Source of the DNA: an uncultured Bacteroidales bacterium
Lineage (GTDB): Bacteria > Bacteroidota > Bacteroidia > Bacteroidales > UBA932
Reading direction: 5' to 3'
NCBI GenBank assembly: GCA_934691625.1
Contig: CAKUTA010000015.1
Location: 1-56,400 of the forward strand
DNA: 56,400 nucleotides
Numbering within the stretch: position 1 is the first letter of the stretch; every line of letters begins with the position of its first letter. The position numbers and the translations under genes were made by a program. The notes below the pieces were generated by a model that saw only the letters and a list, made by a program, of their open reading frames with translations, ran no database searches and was not told where the DNA came from. This document shows, piece after piece, positions 33,806 through 42,975 of this stretch.

Positions 33806-34388
33806 ATGCAGGAAATATCACATTCGAAGCTTGTAGATGGGTATAGAAGGGCTTTCATCGATTCGGCGGTGGATGCGGAGCCGTCATGCACACCTCAGTT
33901 CGTGTCCAATTCCAATGGGAATAAGGTCCTTACCCAAATTGAGAATGAACTGCGGGGAATGCTCATCAATGTTCATGTCCGTGGCCTTCATTACGTCTGG
34001 TGGCATACAGCATCTGAAGGGCGTGCTTAAGGAGATGGAGTTGCGTGGTGTCCCAGGGAAGATATTGACTACAGACTATTTCTTGTTCAGTGAACCTGAG
34101 GCATTGGATGCTCTTTCCGGACTGAAGAACCTGGAGGTGAGGATGTACAGATCCTCCGGTACCGGTTTTCATACCAAGGGGTATCTGTTTCATAATGGCG
34201 AAGATATAAGGATCATTGTCGGTAGTTCTAATCTTACCCAGAATGCGATTACACGGAGTTTCGAGTGGAACACGAAAGTGATATCTACTGCAAATGGACA
34301 ATATGCCAAGGACATTGAATCGGAATTCAATGTGGCGTGGGAATCTTCTGTAAACTATGAGTTCTGCCGTGATGAATACCGGAGATGA
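33806..34388 (+). pseudogene. N-terminal phospholipase-D part of a broken helicase gene
   Basis: The gene starts at ATG 33806 (MQEISHSKLVDGYRRAFIDS). The reading frame shifts at a run of four Gs (33954-33957): with three Gs, ENELRECSSMFMSVAFITSGG would read through. The downstream frame carries a PLD-type motif HTKGYLFHNGEDIRIIVGSSN. It then stops at TGA (34386-34388), in the same frame as the helicase that follows. Both lesions are single events, so the decay is recent or, for the G run, possibly slippage or a sequencing error. Confidence 0.8.
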
Positions 34389-34418
34389 TACGGGGAGGTC
34401 AGGGCGCAGAAGCAGGCC

Positions 34419-36833
34419 TTGAACAAGATTGTTTCTTCGCTTGATTTGTCTTATTCAAAGGTGATCGAGCCGAATGAGATGCAGAAGAAATTCATGTCCG
34501 AGGTTGTCAGGCTGATTGAAGACGGGAAAAGAAGGGCGCTCCTTATTTCAGCCACGGGAACAGGCAAGACATATGCGGCGGCGTTTGCCGTAAGGCGGAT
34601 TTTTGCCAGCAGTCTTTTGCGCAAGAAGAAAGTATTGTTCCTATCTCATCGGGAGATGATAAATGTTCAGGCAGAGGCAAGCTTCAAGAGGGTCCTAGGA
34701 GAGTCGTTTCATACTGCACAACTGTCTGGGCACTGTCAAGATATGTCCAGAGTCGCATCTGCCGATATTGTATTTTCAACAATGAACATGATGGCCAAGG
34801 ATAGTATGCGCAATACTAATTTCAGCCGAGACGCCTTCTCTGTGATAATACTTGATGAGTGTCATCGTTCCGGGGCAGAGAGCTATCAGAAAATCATTGA
34901 CTATTTCATGCCGGATTTTCTTCTGGGAATGTCGGCCTCTCCGGACAGGACAGACGGATTTAATGTATATGAGTTCTTCGATTACAATATTGCATGTGAA
35001 ATCCGTCTCCAGACGGCTTTGGAAAATGACTTGCTATGCCCGTTCCATTATTTCGGAATACAGGATCTGAAAGTAGATGGCAGGCAGGTGGATGTAGGGG
35101 ACTTTTCGGATCTGACTTCAGAAGAGCGTGTCAAGAATATAGTCGATGTCGCTGAATATTACGGGTATAGCGGAGATAGAGTCCGAGGCCTGGTATTCTG
35201 CAGCAGTGTAGATGAAGCTCAGAAGCTATCTTCGATGTTCAACAGCATTGACAAGAAAGAATCCGGTCGGAAGTATAGGACATGGGCATTGTCGGGCGAC
35301 GATAATGAGAGTCTTAGACAGAAGGCTGTGGAGATGCTTGCTTCGGAGTCGGACAATCCGGATGAGATTTTGGATTATATCTTTACTGTGGATATATTCA
35401 ATGAGGGGGTTGATATTCCTGAAATCAATCAGGTGATCATGTTGAGGCCTACCAAGTCTGCAATCATTTTCGTTCAGCAGCTCGGCCGTGGTCTTAGAAA
35501 GGCTAAGGGGAAGGAATATGTTGTGGTGATGGACTTTATCGCCAATTACGATAATAATTATCTCATTCCTGTGGCGTTGTCAGGAGACAGGACGGGCAAT
35601 AAGGATAATATACGGAGATATTTGATAGAAGGTAATAATGTTATCAAAGGGGCCTCCACAATCTATTTCGATTCCGTGGCAAGGAAACGCATATTCGAGT
35701 CTATCGATAAAGCCCGTATCAACACCAGGAAGATTCTTCTGGAAAGCTACCGGCAGTTCAAGGAGAAGCTGAATTGTCGCCCAAGACTGACTGATTTCGA
35801 TAAATATGAGGAGATGGATCCGTTGAGGATTCTTTCTTATATGGATGGCGTACAGGAGTTCAAGAAACGTAAGATCTGCTCATATTATGGTTTCCTTGTC
35901 GCATTGGACGGGCTGGAAGAGACGTTGTCTGAGGCGGAGAACCATATCTTGGAATATGTCTCCCAGAAATTTGCTTCAGGTAAGCGGCTTAATGAGATAA
36001 TCATGCTGGAGATTCTTATGTCTGCGAAGGAAGACGAGGATGTCCTGGCAAGATGGAAAACAGAAATGACCAATGAACACCTTCTTGTGGGAGCTTACAC
36101 TGAACTGAATATCATAAGTCTGATGAATGGACAGTATTATAACTGTGGTTCTACTCCCGAGAGGTTCAGTGACTGTGTGTTTATAGAAGAGAAGAATGGC
36201 CGGCATCTGGTTTCAGGAATGTTCCTGATGGCCAGAAAGAATAAGAGTTTTTGTGATTACATGAGCGATTTGCTGCAATTCGCAAGAGGCCGCTATGATA
36301 AAAGCTATAGGCATGCTAAGGGGCAGAGCAGATATGGAGATGTCTTTATGGTCGGACAGAAATATACGTATGAGGATGTCATAAAGGCTCTTGATTTCGA
36401 AAGCAATAGCAGAATTTCTACAGTGTTCGGATATATGTATGATGAGAGGACAAAATCGTTTCCTGTTTTCGTTAATTATGATAAGGATGAAAATATCAGC
36501 GAGTCACAGAATTACAAGGACAGGTTCGTGGATCAGTCAACAATCATAACTGAGTCCAAGCATCCGCGGGATATGAGTTCTCCTGATGTCGTGACTGCAT
36601 TGAACAGTGTGGAGAAGAACGTGTCGATGTTATTGTTCGTGAGAAAAAACAAGAAAGATAAATCGACAACGCCGGAGTTTTATTATCTTGGCGCTATGGC
36701 TCATGTGCCTGGCGGGTATGTCAAGGAGGTTAAGAAGGAAAAGGCTTCTGACAATACTGTCGAGATCGAGTATAGGCTGGAGACGCCGGTGGAGAAGAAC
36801 TTGTATGATTATTTGATATCGGCTAATATATAA
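34419..36833 (+). CDS. SF2 DEAD-like helicase with DUF3427 (C-terminal part of broken gene)
   Basis: 804 residues counted from a TTG, but really the continuation of the gene from 33806 after an in-frame TGA. Helicase motifs: I SATGTGKT, II IILDECHRSG (DECH), III MSASPDRTDG, VI FVQQLGRGLRKAKG. The C-terminal third (from about residue 600) has DUF3427 features (KYTYEDVIKALDF, FGYMYDERTKSFPVFVNY, LLFVRKNKKDK). The full PLD-helicase-DUF3427 architecture is widespread and often lies in defence islands. A separate functional helicase would need re-initiation. Confidence 0.88.
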   Translation: MNKIVSSLDLSYSKVIEPNEMQKKFMSEVVRLIEDGKRRALLISATGTGKTYAAAFAVRRIFASSLLRKKKVLFLSHREMINVQAEASFKRVLGESFHTAQLSGHCQDMSRVASADIVFSTMNMMAKDSMRNTNFSRDAFSVIILDECHRSGAESYQKIIDYFMPDFLLGMSASPDRTDGFNVYEFFDYNIACEIRLQTALENDLLCPFHYFGIQDLKVDGRQVDVGDFSDLTSEERVKNIVDVAEYYGYSGDRVRGLVFCSSVDEAQKLSSMFNSIDKKESGRKYRTWALSGDDNESLRQKAVEMLASESDNPDEILDYIFTVDIFNEGVDIPEINQVIMLRPTKSAIIFVQQLGRGLRKAKGKEYVVVMDFIANYDNNYLIPVALSGDRTGNKDNIRRYLIEGNNVIKGASTIYFDSVARKRIFESIDKARINTRKILLESYRQFKEKLNCRPRLTDFDKYEEMDPLRILSYMDGVQEFKKRKICSYYGFLVALDGLEETLSEAENHILEYVSQKFASGKRLNEIIMLEILMSAKEDEDVLARWKTEMTNEHLLVGAYTELNIISLMNGQYYNCGSTPERFSDCVFIEEKNGRHLVSGMFLMARKNKSFCDYMSDLLQFARGRYDKSYRHAKGQSRYGDVFMVGQKYTYEDVIKALDFESNSRISTVFGYMYDERTKSFPVFVNYDKDENISESQNYKDRFVDQSTIITESKHPRDMSSPDVVTALNSVEKNVSMLLFVRKNKKDKSTTPEFYYLGAMAHVPGGYVKEVKKEKASDNTVEIEYRLETPVEKNLYDYLISANI

Positions 36834-36843
36834 TGATTTGAAT

Positions 36844-37239
36844 ATGAAGAAAATAAATGTGGTGGCGGCTGTGGTGGTCAAGGACGGACGAGTGTTTGCA
36901 ACGCAGCGTGGCTATGGCGAGTTTAAGGATGGATGGGAGTTTCCCGGAGGGAAAATCGAGGCGGGGGAGGTTCCCGAGGACGCGCTCCGGCGGGAAATCC
37001 GTGAGGAGCTTGAGACCGAGGTCAATGTCGGTGAGCTTATCGATACCATCGAGTATGACTATCCAGCCTTTCATCTGTCAATGCGCTGCTATGCATGCAG
37101 CATTGTGAAGGGGAATCTGCATCTTGTGGAGCATGAGGCTGCAAGATGGCTTTCTGTGGAGCAACTGGACGCTGTCAAGTGGCTTCCAGCTGATATAACA
37201 TTGATTCCAAAAGTGGCGGAGCTTCTGGGGAAGCGATAA
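36844..37239 (+). CDS. MutT-like Nudix pyrophosphohydrolase
   Basis: 131 residues, normal for MutT. The Nudix box is complete: GGKIEAGEVPEDALRREIR followed by EELETEV. N-terminal VVAAVVVKDGRVFATQRGYGEFKDGWEFPGG and late WLPADI are also typical. Hydrolyses nucleoside triphosphates, probably oxidised ones such as 8-oxo-dGTP. It begins 10 bp after the helicase stop; this helicase-MutT pairing is common. ATG 36844 is preferred to TTG 36838. Confidence 0.93.
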   Translation: MKKINVVAAVVVKDGRVFATQRGYGEFKDGWEFPGGKIEAGEVPEDALRREIREELETEVNVGELIDTIEYDYPAFHLSMRCYACSIVKGNLHLVEHEAARWLSVEQLDAVKWLPADITLIPKVAELLGKR

Positions 37240-37330
37240 GTGCCAGGGCTGCATTGACACTGTCCTCGAATCTGCCGTCGGAGTTTTGCTTGAGCATGGT
37301 GGTCCGGTGCATCGATTGATGGAGCGTTTG

Positions 37331-37403
37331 TTGATTATCAGATAGTTACAAATCCCAAAGTGCGCATCTATGGACTTTGGGATTTGTAATTTGTTGATAA
37401 TCA
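37331..37403. repeat. TTGATTATCA inverted-repeat element, copy 5
   Basis: Nearly identical to 28611-28683, 73 bp, with the same perfect inner arms. Between the convergent mutT and exonuclease genes. Confidence 0.75.
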
Positions 37404-37428
37404 GTAGCGGCATTATCTCGAGGTTATT

Positions 37429-37923
37429 CTATAATATTGCCAATGCTATGGCTGCGCAGGCTTCGGCATCCGCGAGGGCGTGGTGATGATTCTGCAGGCC
37501 ATATCCGCATGCCGCCGCTACCGTATGCAGCTGGTGATTCGGCAGGAGGCATCCGAAGTGCCTGCGTGAAGCTGCCAGTGTGTCAATGAATTCATAGTCA
37601 GGATAGTCCATCCGGTACACCTGAAAGACGCTCTTGAGGCATCCTTCATCGAAGCGGCTGTTGTGCGCCACGAGCGGAAGCCCTTCGATGAGCGGGGCGA
37701 TCTTCTCCCAGACATGCGGAAATACAGGCGCATTATCCGTGTCCTCCGGCCCAAGACCATGAACCTGTCTGCAGAACCATTTGAAATATTCAGGCTCGGG
37801 ATGTATTAGACTGTAGACGCTGTCCACTATTTTTCCGCCGCGTACAATGACCACGCCGACGGAACATACACTGCTTGGGCATTCGTTGGCCGTCTCGAAA
37901 TCTATTGCCGCGAAATCAGTCAT
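37429..37923 (-). CDS. DnaQ-like 3'-5' exonuclease
   Basis: 164 residues. DEDDh exonuclease motifs: Exo I FAAIDFETAN (D8, E10), Exo II VAHNSRFDEG, Exo III HHHALADAEA. The fold and length fit the small DnaQ-like/RNase T-type enzymes rather than a polymerase III epsilon subunit with extra domains. It would trim single-stranded DNA or RNA ends. Single gene, convergent with mutT across a repeat element. Confidence 0.9.
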   Translation of the reverse strand: MTDFAAIDFETANECPSSVCSVGVVIVRGGKIVDSVYSLIHPEPEYFKWFCRQVHGLGPEDTDNAPVFPHVWEKIAPLIEGLPLVAHNSRFDEGCLKSVFQVYRMDYPDYEFIDTLAASRRHFGCLLPNHQLHTVAAACGYGLQNHHHALADAEACAAIALAIL

Positions 37924-37975
37924 TGATATTGTGTTTAGAGTTCATATCTTAAGAAATTGTTTTGAAGGCCGGCAT

Positions 37976-38301
37976 CTAAGAATCTGTTTTGAAATGATTG
38001 AGAAGTTGTTTGAGGAAAGTAACCTTCAAAAAATAACAGGCCTCATCTTAAGGAAGCTTTTCGGCCTGACTCTTTTTTTCATCATTCATGTGCCACCGGC
38101 GCACTCTTTCTTTGAAAATAGAGTTATCCTCGAAAATCTTCTCTCGCTCTGAAGCAAGTTGTTTTTTCAGGCTACAACTTCTTTCATCTTCTTCCCGGAT
38201 TTTCATGTCAGATAGGCACCGCTATATGCCCCGAATCCCCAGTCGAATCTGAAGTTTGCCCTCTCAAACTTTCAGATAATAATTTCAAAACAGCTTCTAA
38301 G
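37976..38301. repeat. MITE-like element, copy B (with internal extra sequence)
   Basis: 5' end AATCTGTTTTGAAATGATTGAGAAG and 3' end CAAAACAGCTTCTAAG match copy C at 39208-39375, but about 150 bp of other sequence, including an extra CAAGTTGTTTTTTCAGG end, lies between. A partial second 5' end (CTTAAGAAATTGTTTTGAA) precedes it at about 37948. Nothing gene-like. Confidence 0.6.
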
Positions 38302-38449
38302 TCTGCTTCCATATCTTCTGCAAATATATATGTTTTCACTGCAAGATTATGCCAGCAGGATAGTATATATTTGCAGATAGAATTGATTCGTATTCGTATC
38401 CGTTCTCATGGTTCATACTTTGCTACCTCGGAAAACAAATGAACTGGCG
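38302..38449. other. AT-rich spacer, nothing recognised
   Basis: Between MITE copy B and TTGATTATCA copy 6. No gene, promoter or hairpin I can support. Confidence 0.5.
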
Positions 38450-38657
38450 TTGATTATCAGTAACTTATAAATCCCAAATATTAGCAGTCATAAGGGCGCT
38501 GAAAAAGTGGTAAACAGCCTTTTTTAGTATCTGAGATTTTAATATCACATTCGCTCATGTAGGGGGATACAACTCTTAAAACATCTAAGACTTTATAAGG
38601 ATGAGGCAGCGCCCTCATAGGTGTATACCTTTTGGGGTTTTAAGTGCTTGACAATCA
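38450..38657. repeat. TTGATTATCA element, copy 6, interrupted by another inverted-repeat element
   Basis: Outer ends TTGATTATCA (38450-38459) and TTGACAATCA (38648-38657), with remains of the inner arms (AAATCCCAAA; TTTTGGGGTTTTAAG). Instead of a short loop the centre holds about 140 bp with its own inverted ends, CATAAGGGCGCTG (38490-38502) and CAGCGCCCTCATA (38607-38619). Confidence 0.6.
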
Positions 38658-38748
38658 GCGATGCCTTGTGAATCGGGCCATGCGGCCAGCGGAAGTCAAT
38701 AGCATTTGGAACGGTATTTGGTCAATGTTGCGGAAAATGAAATTGATT

Positions 38749-39150
38749 ATGGACGAATTCTCATTGGTTACCCCGACATTGCTCTTCTCGGCGGTGTCCC
38801 TCATTATGCTGGCTTACACGAACCGCTTCCTTTCATACGCGCAGCTCGTGCGTGCGCTGAAGGACCAGTACTCGGCTAACCGCTCGGATATAACGGCAGC
38901 TCAGATAGCCAATCTCCGCAAGAGATTGAATCTGACGCGGATGATGCAGCTGCTCGGCATCGCGAGCCTGCTCCTATGTGTCGTGTCAATGTTCTTGTGC
39001 TTCATCGGTCTACGGCTCTCTGCCATAATTGTCTTCGGCATTGCCCTTATCCTGCTGATTGCATCGCTGGCAATGTCTATCAGGGAGCTTCTGATCTCAA
39101 CACATGCGCTTGAACTTCACCTGAGAGCCATGGATAGTGATGACCGCTGA
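38749..39150 (+). CDS. DUF2721 membrane protein
   Basis: 133 residues from ATG 38749. The pattern LVTPTLLFSAVSLIMLAYTNRFLSYAQLVR, then a charged linker and two closely spaced hydrophobic helices (about 66-108), matches DUF2721, a family of small membrane proteins with no known role. The frame is open back to 38644, but that stretch is part of a repeat element and adds residues alien to the family. ATGs at 38725 and 38737 remain possible. Confidence 0.8.
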   Translation: MDEFSLVTPTLLFSAVSLIMLAYTNRFLSYAQLVRALKDQYSANRSDITAAQIANLRKRLNLTRMMQLLGIASLLLCVVSMFLCFIGLRLSAIIVFGIALILLIASLAMSIRELLISTHALELHLRAMDSDDR

Positions 39151-39207
39151 AGCGCAGCTGCTGCGGGTGCGAGGAGATGCCGGCAGGGCTTTGCAATGCG
39201 TCTTAGT

Positions 39208-39375
39208 TTAAGAAGCTGTTTTGAAATGATTAAAAAGTTGTTTGAGGTAAAATTCCTTCATCTTCTTCCCGCGTTTTCGAGTCAGATAGGTATCGCTATC
39301 TTCCCCGAATCCTCGGTCGAACCTGAAGTTTTTTCCTCTCAAACCTTCAGATAATAATTTCAAAACAGCTTCTAA
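39208..39375. repeat. MITE-like element, copy C (most complete)
   Basis: About 168 bp with imperfect terminal inverted repeats of about 35 bp: TTAAGAAGCTGTTTTGAAAT ... at the left, ATTTCAAAACAGCTTCTAA at the right, extending inward as GTTGTTTGAGG / CCTCTCAAAC. No coding capacity. Confidence 0.7.
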
Positions 39376-39479
39376 GCAGTCTTGTGAAACGTAAATTACT
39401 GATATATAGATGTTTAACTAAGTTGAGAGTCGCGGTTTTGTAAACTTTGAAAATGATTATTGCGCTGTATATCAGTGGA

Positions 39480-39898
39480 TTACGTTCCACGCTGATGAAG
39501 ATTCCGAGATTGCGGAAAGAGAAGTTCCGCCTGATGAAGTCGAGAATCTTCTTGTGGTTGGCGACAGTAAGGACTTCAATGCCGCTGCTCGGCCCGCTGG
39601 TCGGGTACTTGATGTCCTACTCGCAATAGTTCATCCAGCCGTTCTTTACACCGAACTTCATGACCATTTTCAGGACAATGAGGGTGTCTTTTACTGTCTT
39701 GATTCTGAGCCCGCTGTCAAGCTTCCGGAGTACAAAGTTCTGTACACTGCTCTCGTCCAGGGTGCTATAGTCTCCGAATTCCGGAAGGATATGGTTCTCC
39801 AGAATCAGCACATAGGCTGCAAAAGTTGATTGCTAGACGTAGTTCCTCTTGTCATTTTTCCAGGCCTCAGCGATTTCTCCAAGTGTTTTTGTGTTCAT
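39480..39898 (-). pseudogene. tyrosine-recombinase (integrase) N-terminal relic
   Basis: From ATG 39898 on the minus strand: MNTKTLGEIAEAWKNDK, a TAG at 39835-39833, then FAAYVLILENHILPEFGDYS and LRIKTVKDTLIVLKMVMKFG, a second TAG at 39619-39617, then HKKILDFIRRNFSFRNLGIF. This is the core-binding (SAM-like) domain of a Bacteroides-type phage integrase. The catalytic domain is absent beyond about 39480. Both stops replace single codons, so it is dead. Confidence 0.75.
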
Positions 39899-39933
39899 AA
39901 TGCTCGACGGAAAAGCGTCGTTCCGGCGGAAGT

Positions 39934-40911
39934 CTATTCAAGTGAAAACGGCTCAGTATGAACACATTTTATGTCCTTTTCCAGCTGTTCTGTGGAACTG
40001 GCGCCTACCAGGACACTTGTCACGCCTTTCTGATATAGTATCCATGCCAGCGCCATCTCTGCCAGTGTTTCATTGCGCTCAAGAGCCTGCCCGTTCCATT
40101 TCTTGAGCTGGTTCAGCAGTTCCGGGGTCAATGCGCTATGCTTCAGGAAATGTTCCTTTGCCATACGGCTGTCGGCAGGAATGCCGTCGAGATAGCGGTC
40201 GGTGAGCAGTCCTTGTGCCAATGGTGAGAATGAAATGAATCCGATGCCGTTTTCGTTGCAATAGTCCATGATGCCTTCCTCCTGGGGCGCACGGTCGAGC
40301 ATGTTCAGTCTGCCTTGGTAGATAAGCAGGGGCACATCATGCTCACGCAGGTATCTGTCTGCGAATTTCAATGCCTCCAGCGGCCAGCGGCTGATGCCTA
40401 GATAGAGCGCCTTGCCTTGTCTGACGATGTCCACCATAGCCTGAAGAGTCTCTTCGAGAGGCGTCTCCGGGTCGTAGCGGTGGCTGTAGAATAAATCCAC
40501 ATAGTCAATGTCCATGCGTTTGAGGCTCTGGTCTATGCTTGCCATGAGAGATTTGCGTGAGCCCCAGTTGCCATAAGGGCCTTCCCACATGTCATAGCCG
40601 GCTTTGGTCGCAATGAAGAGCTCATCACGATATGGGCGGAAGTCATCATGCATCAGCCTTCCCATCGTCTCTTCTGCGCTGCCATACGGGGGACCATAAT
40701 TGTTGGCAAGGTCGAAATGGGTGATGCCATGGTCAAAAGCGTAGTGTGTGATGGCACGGCTCCGCTCGTAAGGGTCAATGCCTCCGAAGTTATGCCAAAA
40801 TCCAAGGCTGATTTTAGGCAGAAGCACACCGCTCTTGCCACATCTCCTGTATAGTGCCACACTGTCGTCATACCGATGTGCGTCGGCAGTATAATTTCCT
40901 TTCAGATCCAT
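39934..40911 (-). CDS. aldo/keto reductase, AKR14 (YghZ-like)
   Basis: 325 residues from ATG 40911; the frame is open to 40974, but that extension spans the promoter. Family motifs: CGKSGVLLPKISLGFWHNFG, HFDLANNYGPPYGSAEE (catalytic D and Y), IATKAGYDMW (Lys), DLFYSHRYD (His), and the C-terminal SVLVGASS that binds NADPH phosphate. AKR14 members reduce small aldehydes such as glyceraldehyde-3-phosphate and methylglyoxal. Single gene with its own promoter. Confidence 0.93.
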   Translation of the reverse strand: MDLKGNYTADAHRYDDSVALYRRCGKSGVLLPKISLGFWHNFGGIDPYERSRAITHYAFDHGITHFDLANNYGPPYGSAEETMGRLMHDDFRPYRDELFIATKAGYDMWEGPYGNWGSRKSLMASIDQSLKRMDIDYVDLFYSHRYDPETPLEETLQAMVDIVRQGKALYLGISRWPLEALKFADRYLREHDVPLLIYQGRLNMLDRAPQEEGIMDYCNENGIGFISFSPLAQGLLTDRYLDGIPADSRMAKEHFLKHSALTPELLNQLKKWNGQALERNETLAEMALAWILYQKGVTSVLVGASSTEQLEKDIKCVHTEPFSLE

Positions 40912-40932
40912 AGCTGTTAAAAATTTATGGCA

Positions 40933-40940
40933 CAAAAGTA
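40933..40940 (-). promoter_or_regulatory. -7 box TACTTTTG of the aldo/keto reductase gene
   Basis: Exact TAnnTTTG match on the minus strand, 21 bp before the ATG at 40911. It supports that start over the longer frame. Confidence 0.6.
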
Positions 40941-41038
40941 AAAAATAAAAAGTTAATAATGAAAAGCCTGACAACGGCTATATTGATGCCCAGCGCATAA
41001 AATAAACTTTTTGATGCGGTCATTTGGATTTTAATTCA

Positions 41039-41046
41039 TATATTTG
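41039..41046 (+). promoter_or_regulatory. -7 box TATATTTG of the DUF349-yidC operon
   Basis: Exact TAnnTTTG match 37 bp before the ATG at 41084. It indicates that the ATG, not the TTG at 41066, is the start. Confidence 0.55.
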
Positions 41047-41083
41047 CCAAGTTGTAATTTATTAATTGAAACACTTATCAGCT

Positions 41084-42958
41084 ATGAGTGAAGAATTGAA
41101 GCCTGGTGCAGAAGCGACACCAGATGTACTTGAAAATGCCGGTCAGGGAGCGGAAGTATCCCAGGTCGCCGAAAATGCTGCCGTAAAAGCAGACGAAACC
41201 ATTGACTCAGAGGAAACTGCGCAGATGCCTAATTTCTCTGAGATGTCATTGGCTGAACTCTCTCAGCTTTTTGAGCAGCTTGCCGGCAGTGATGAACGTA
41301 TGGCGAAGTCGAAAGAGGCGGAAGCTATAAAGACCGCTTTCTACAAGAAACTTTCCAGGGAGAAGGCTGCAGCTGGGCTGGAGACTCCGGAAATCCCGTC
41401 GTCCGAAGAAGAAAATCAGCCTGAAGCTGACGAAACGGAAAAATCTGCTGAAACAGAGCAGGCTTCCGTCATTTCAAACCCGTTTGCGGCTTTGGAAAGC
41501 GGCTTCAAGGCCATATATATGAAGTATAAGAAGGAGCGTGCGGAATACAACAGGAAGCAGGAGGCCGAAAGGGAGGAGAACCTGAAGAAGAAGCAGGCTG
41601 TAATAGAAGATCTTAAGGCTCTGGTGGAGAAACAGGACGATCTCGGCACAGCATTTCCGGCTTTCCGCGAGCTGCAGGCAAGATGGCGTGCCATCGGCCA
41701 GGTTCCGGTCCAGAACTTCAGAAATCTGAATGACACATATCAGTTCTATGTGGAGCAGTTCTATGACAAGGTGCAGATTAACAGGGACCTCAGGGATCTT
41801 GACTTCAAGAAGAATCTGGAGGCTAAGGAGGAATTCTGCCAGGAGGCTGAGAGGCTTTCCGAAAGCGAGAATGTCATCGATGCGTTCAAGGAACTTCAGA
41901 AGCTTCATGAGCAGTGGAAGGAATTCGGCCCTGTAGCCAAGGAGTTCAGAGATCAGATATGGGACAGGTTCAAGGCTGCCACAGCCGTTATAAACAAGAA
42001 ATATCAGGCGTATTTCGAGGCACAGAAGTCGAAGCAGGCTGAAAATCTGGTCGCGAAGTCTGCATTGTGCGAGAAAGTGGAGGCCATTGCCGACAAGGAG
42101 GACATTAAGTCTTCCAATGAGTGGAATGCCCTTTCCAAGGAGATAGAGAATATCCAGAAGGAATGGAAGACCATAGGCTTTGCATCCAAGAAGGAGAACC
42201 AGAAGATATATGACCGTTTCCGCGCCGCGTGCGACAAGTTTTTCGGCAAGAAGCGCGATTTCTATGTCCAGTTCAAGGACAACATGAACGAGAACATGGA
42301 CAAGAAGATGGCCATCATAACCGAGGCTGAGGCATTGAAAACCAGCACCGAATGGAAGAAGGCGACAGACCGTTTCATCAGTCTGCAGAACCAGTGGAAA
42401 GAGATCGGTGCCGTTCCTAGAAAGAAATCAGAGCAGCTTTGGAAGCGTTTCCGTGCGGCATGTGACGAATTCTTTGCCGAGAGGGACAAGCACGCATCTC
42501 CGGAGAACAACTACTCCGCAAACCTGAAAGCCAAGAAGGCGCTCATTGAAGAAATCAATGCCTATGTACCGGAAGAGGGCGTGAGCGAGCAGGAGGCAAG
42601 GCAGAAGTTTGCTGCAAGATGGCAGGAAATAGGCTTTGTTCCTTTCAAGGAGAAGGACAAAATCTCGAAGGCGTATAATGATGCAATGAACGCGAAGTTC
42701 CATGATGCTTCACGTGCGGGCAGAGGTGGGGCACAGCGTGCAGGACAGGGCAAATCCGAAAAGGACCGCCTTATCCAGAAGTATAACAAGCTGCAGCAGG
42801 ATCTCGACACTTATGAGAACAATATCGGTTTCTTCGCAATGTCGAAGAACTCGCAGCCGCTTATCGAGCAGATGCAGGCAAGAATCGAGGATGTCAAGAA
42901 AGAACTAAAAGAGCTCGAGACCCAGATTCATTCCATTGAAGAATCAGAGAACAAATAA
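41084..42958 (+). CDS. DUF349 repeat protein
   Basis: 624 residues. An acidic, low-complexity N-terminus (about 1-140) is followed by at least five DUF349 units (QARWRAIGQVPVQNFRNLND; LHEQWKEFGPVAKEFRDQIW; IQKEWKTIGFASKKENQKIY; LQNQWKEIGAVPRKKSEQLW; FAARWQEIGFVPFKEKDKIS) and a C-terminal coiled coil. Cytosolic. DUF349 proteins are conserved in Bacteroidetes, with RNA/ribosome-linked roles suspected but not established. It lies 17 bp before yidC, so they are co-transcribed. Confidence 0.93.
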   Translation: MSEELKPGAEATPDVLENAGQGAEVSQVAENAAVKADETIDSEETAQMPNFSEMSLAELSQLFEQLAGSDERMAKSKEAEAIKTAFYKKLSREKAAAGLETPEIPSSEEENQPEADETEKSAETEQASVISNPFAALESGFKAIYMKYKKERAEYNRKQEAEREENLKKKQAVIEDLKALVEKQDDLGTAFPAFRELQARWRAIGQVPVQNFRNLNDTYQFYVEQFYDKVQINRDLRDLDFKKNLEAKEEFCQEAERLSESENVIDAFKELQKLHEQWKEFGPVAKEFRDQIWDRFKAATAVINKKYQAYFEAQKSKQAENLVAKSALCEKVEAIADKEDIKSSNEWNALSKEIENIQKEWKTIGFASKKENQKIYDRFRAACDKFFGKKRDFYVQFKDNMNENMDKKMAIITEAEALKTSTEWKKATDRFISLQNQWKEIGAVPRKKSEQLWKRFRAACDEFFAERDKHASPENNYSANLKAKKALIEEINAYVPEEGVSEQEARQKFAARWQEIGFVPFKEKDKISKAYNDAMNAKFHDASRAGRGGAQRAGQGKSEKDRLIQKYNKLQQDLDTYENNIGFFAMSKNSQPLIEQMQARIEDVKKELKELETQIHSIEESENK

Positions 42959-42975
42959 TTTCTTAAGAAACATAG

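Noticed and set aside
38644..38748. Longer DUF2721 protein from GTG 38644
   Set aside because: The extra part lies over the end of a repeat element and has no counterpart in the family.
40911..40974. 21-residue N-terminal extension of the aldo/keto reductase
   Set aside because: It would run over the TACTTTTG promoter box and is not part of the AKR14 family.
41066..41084. TTG start for the DUF349 protein
   Set aside because: ATG at 41084 is a better start, and the -7 box at 41039 leaves a sensible leader for it.
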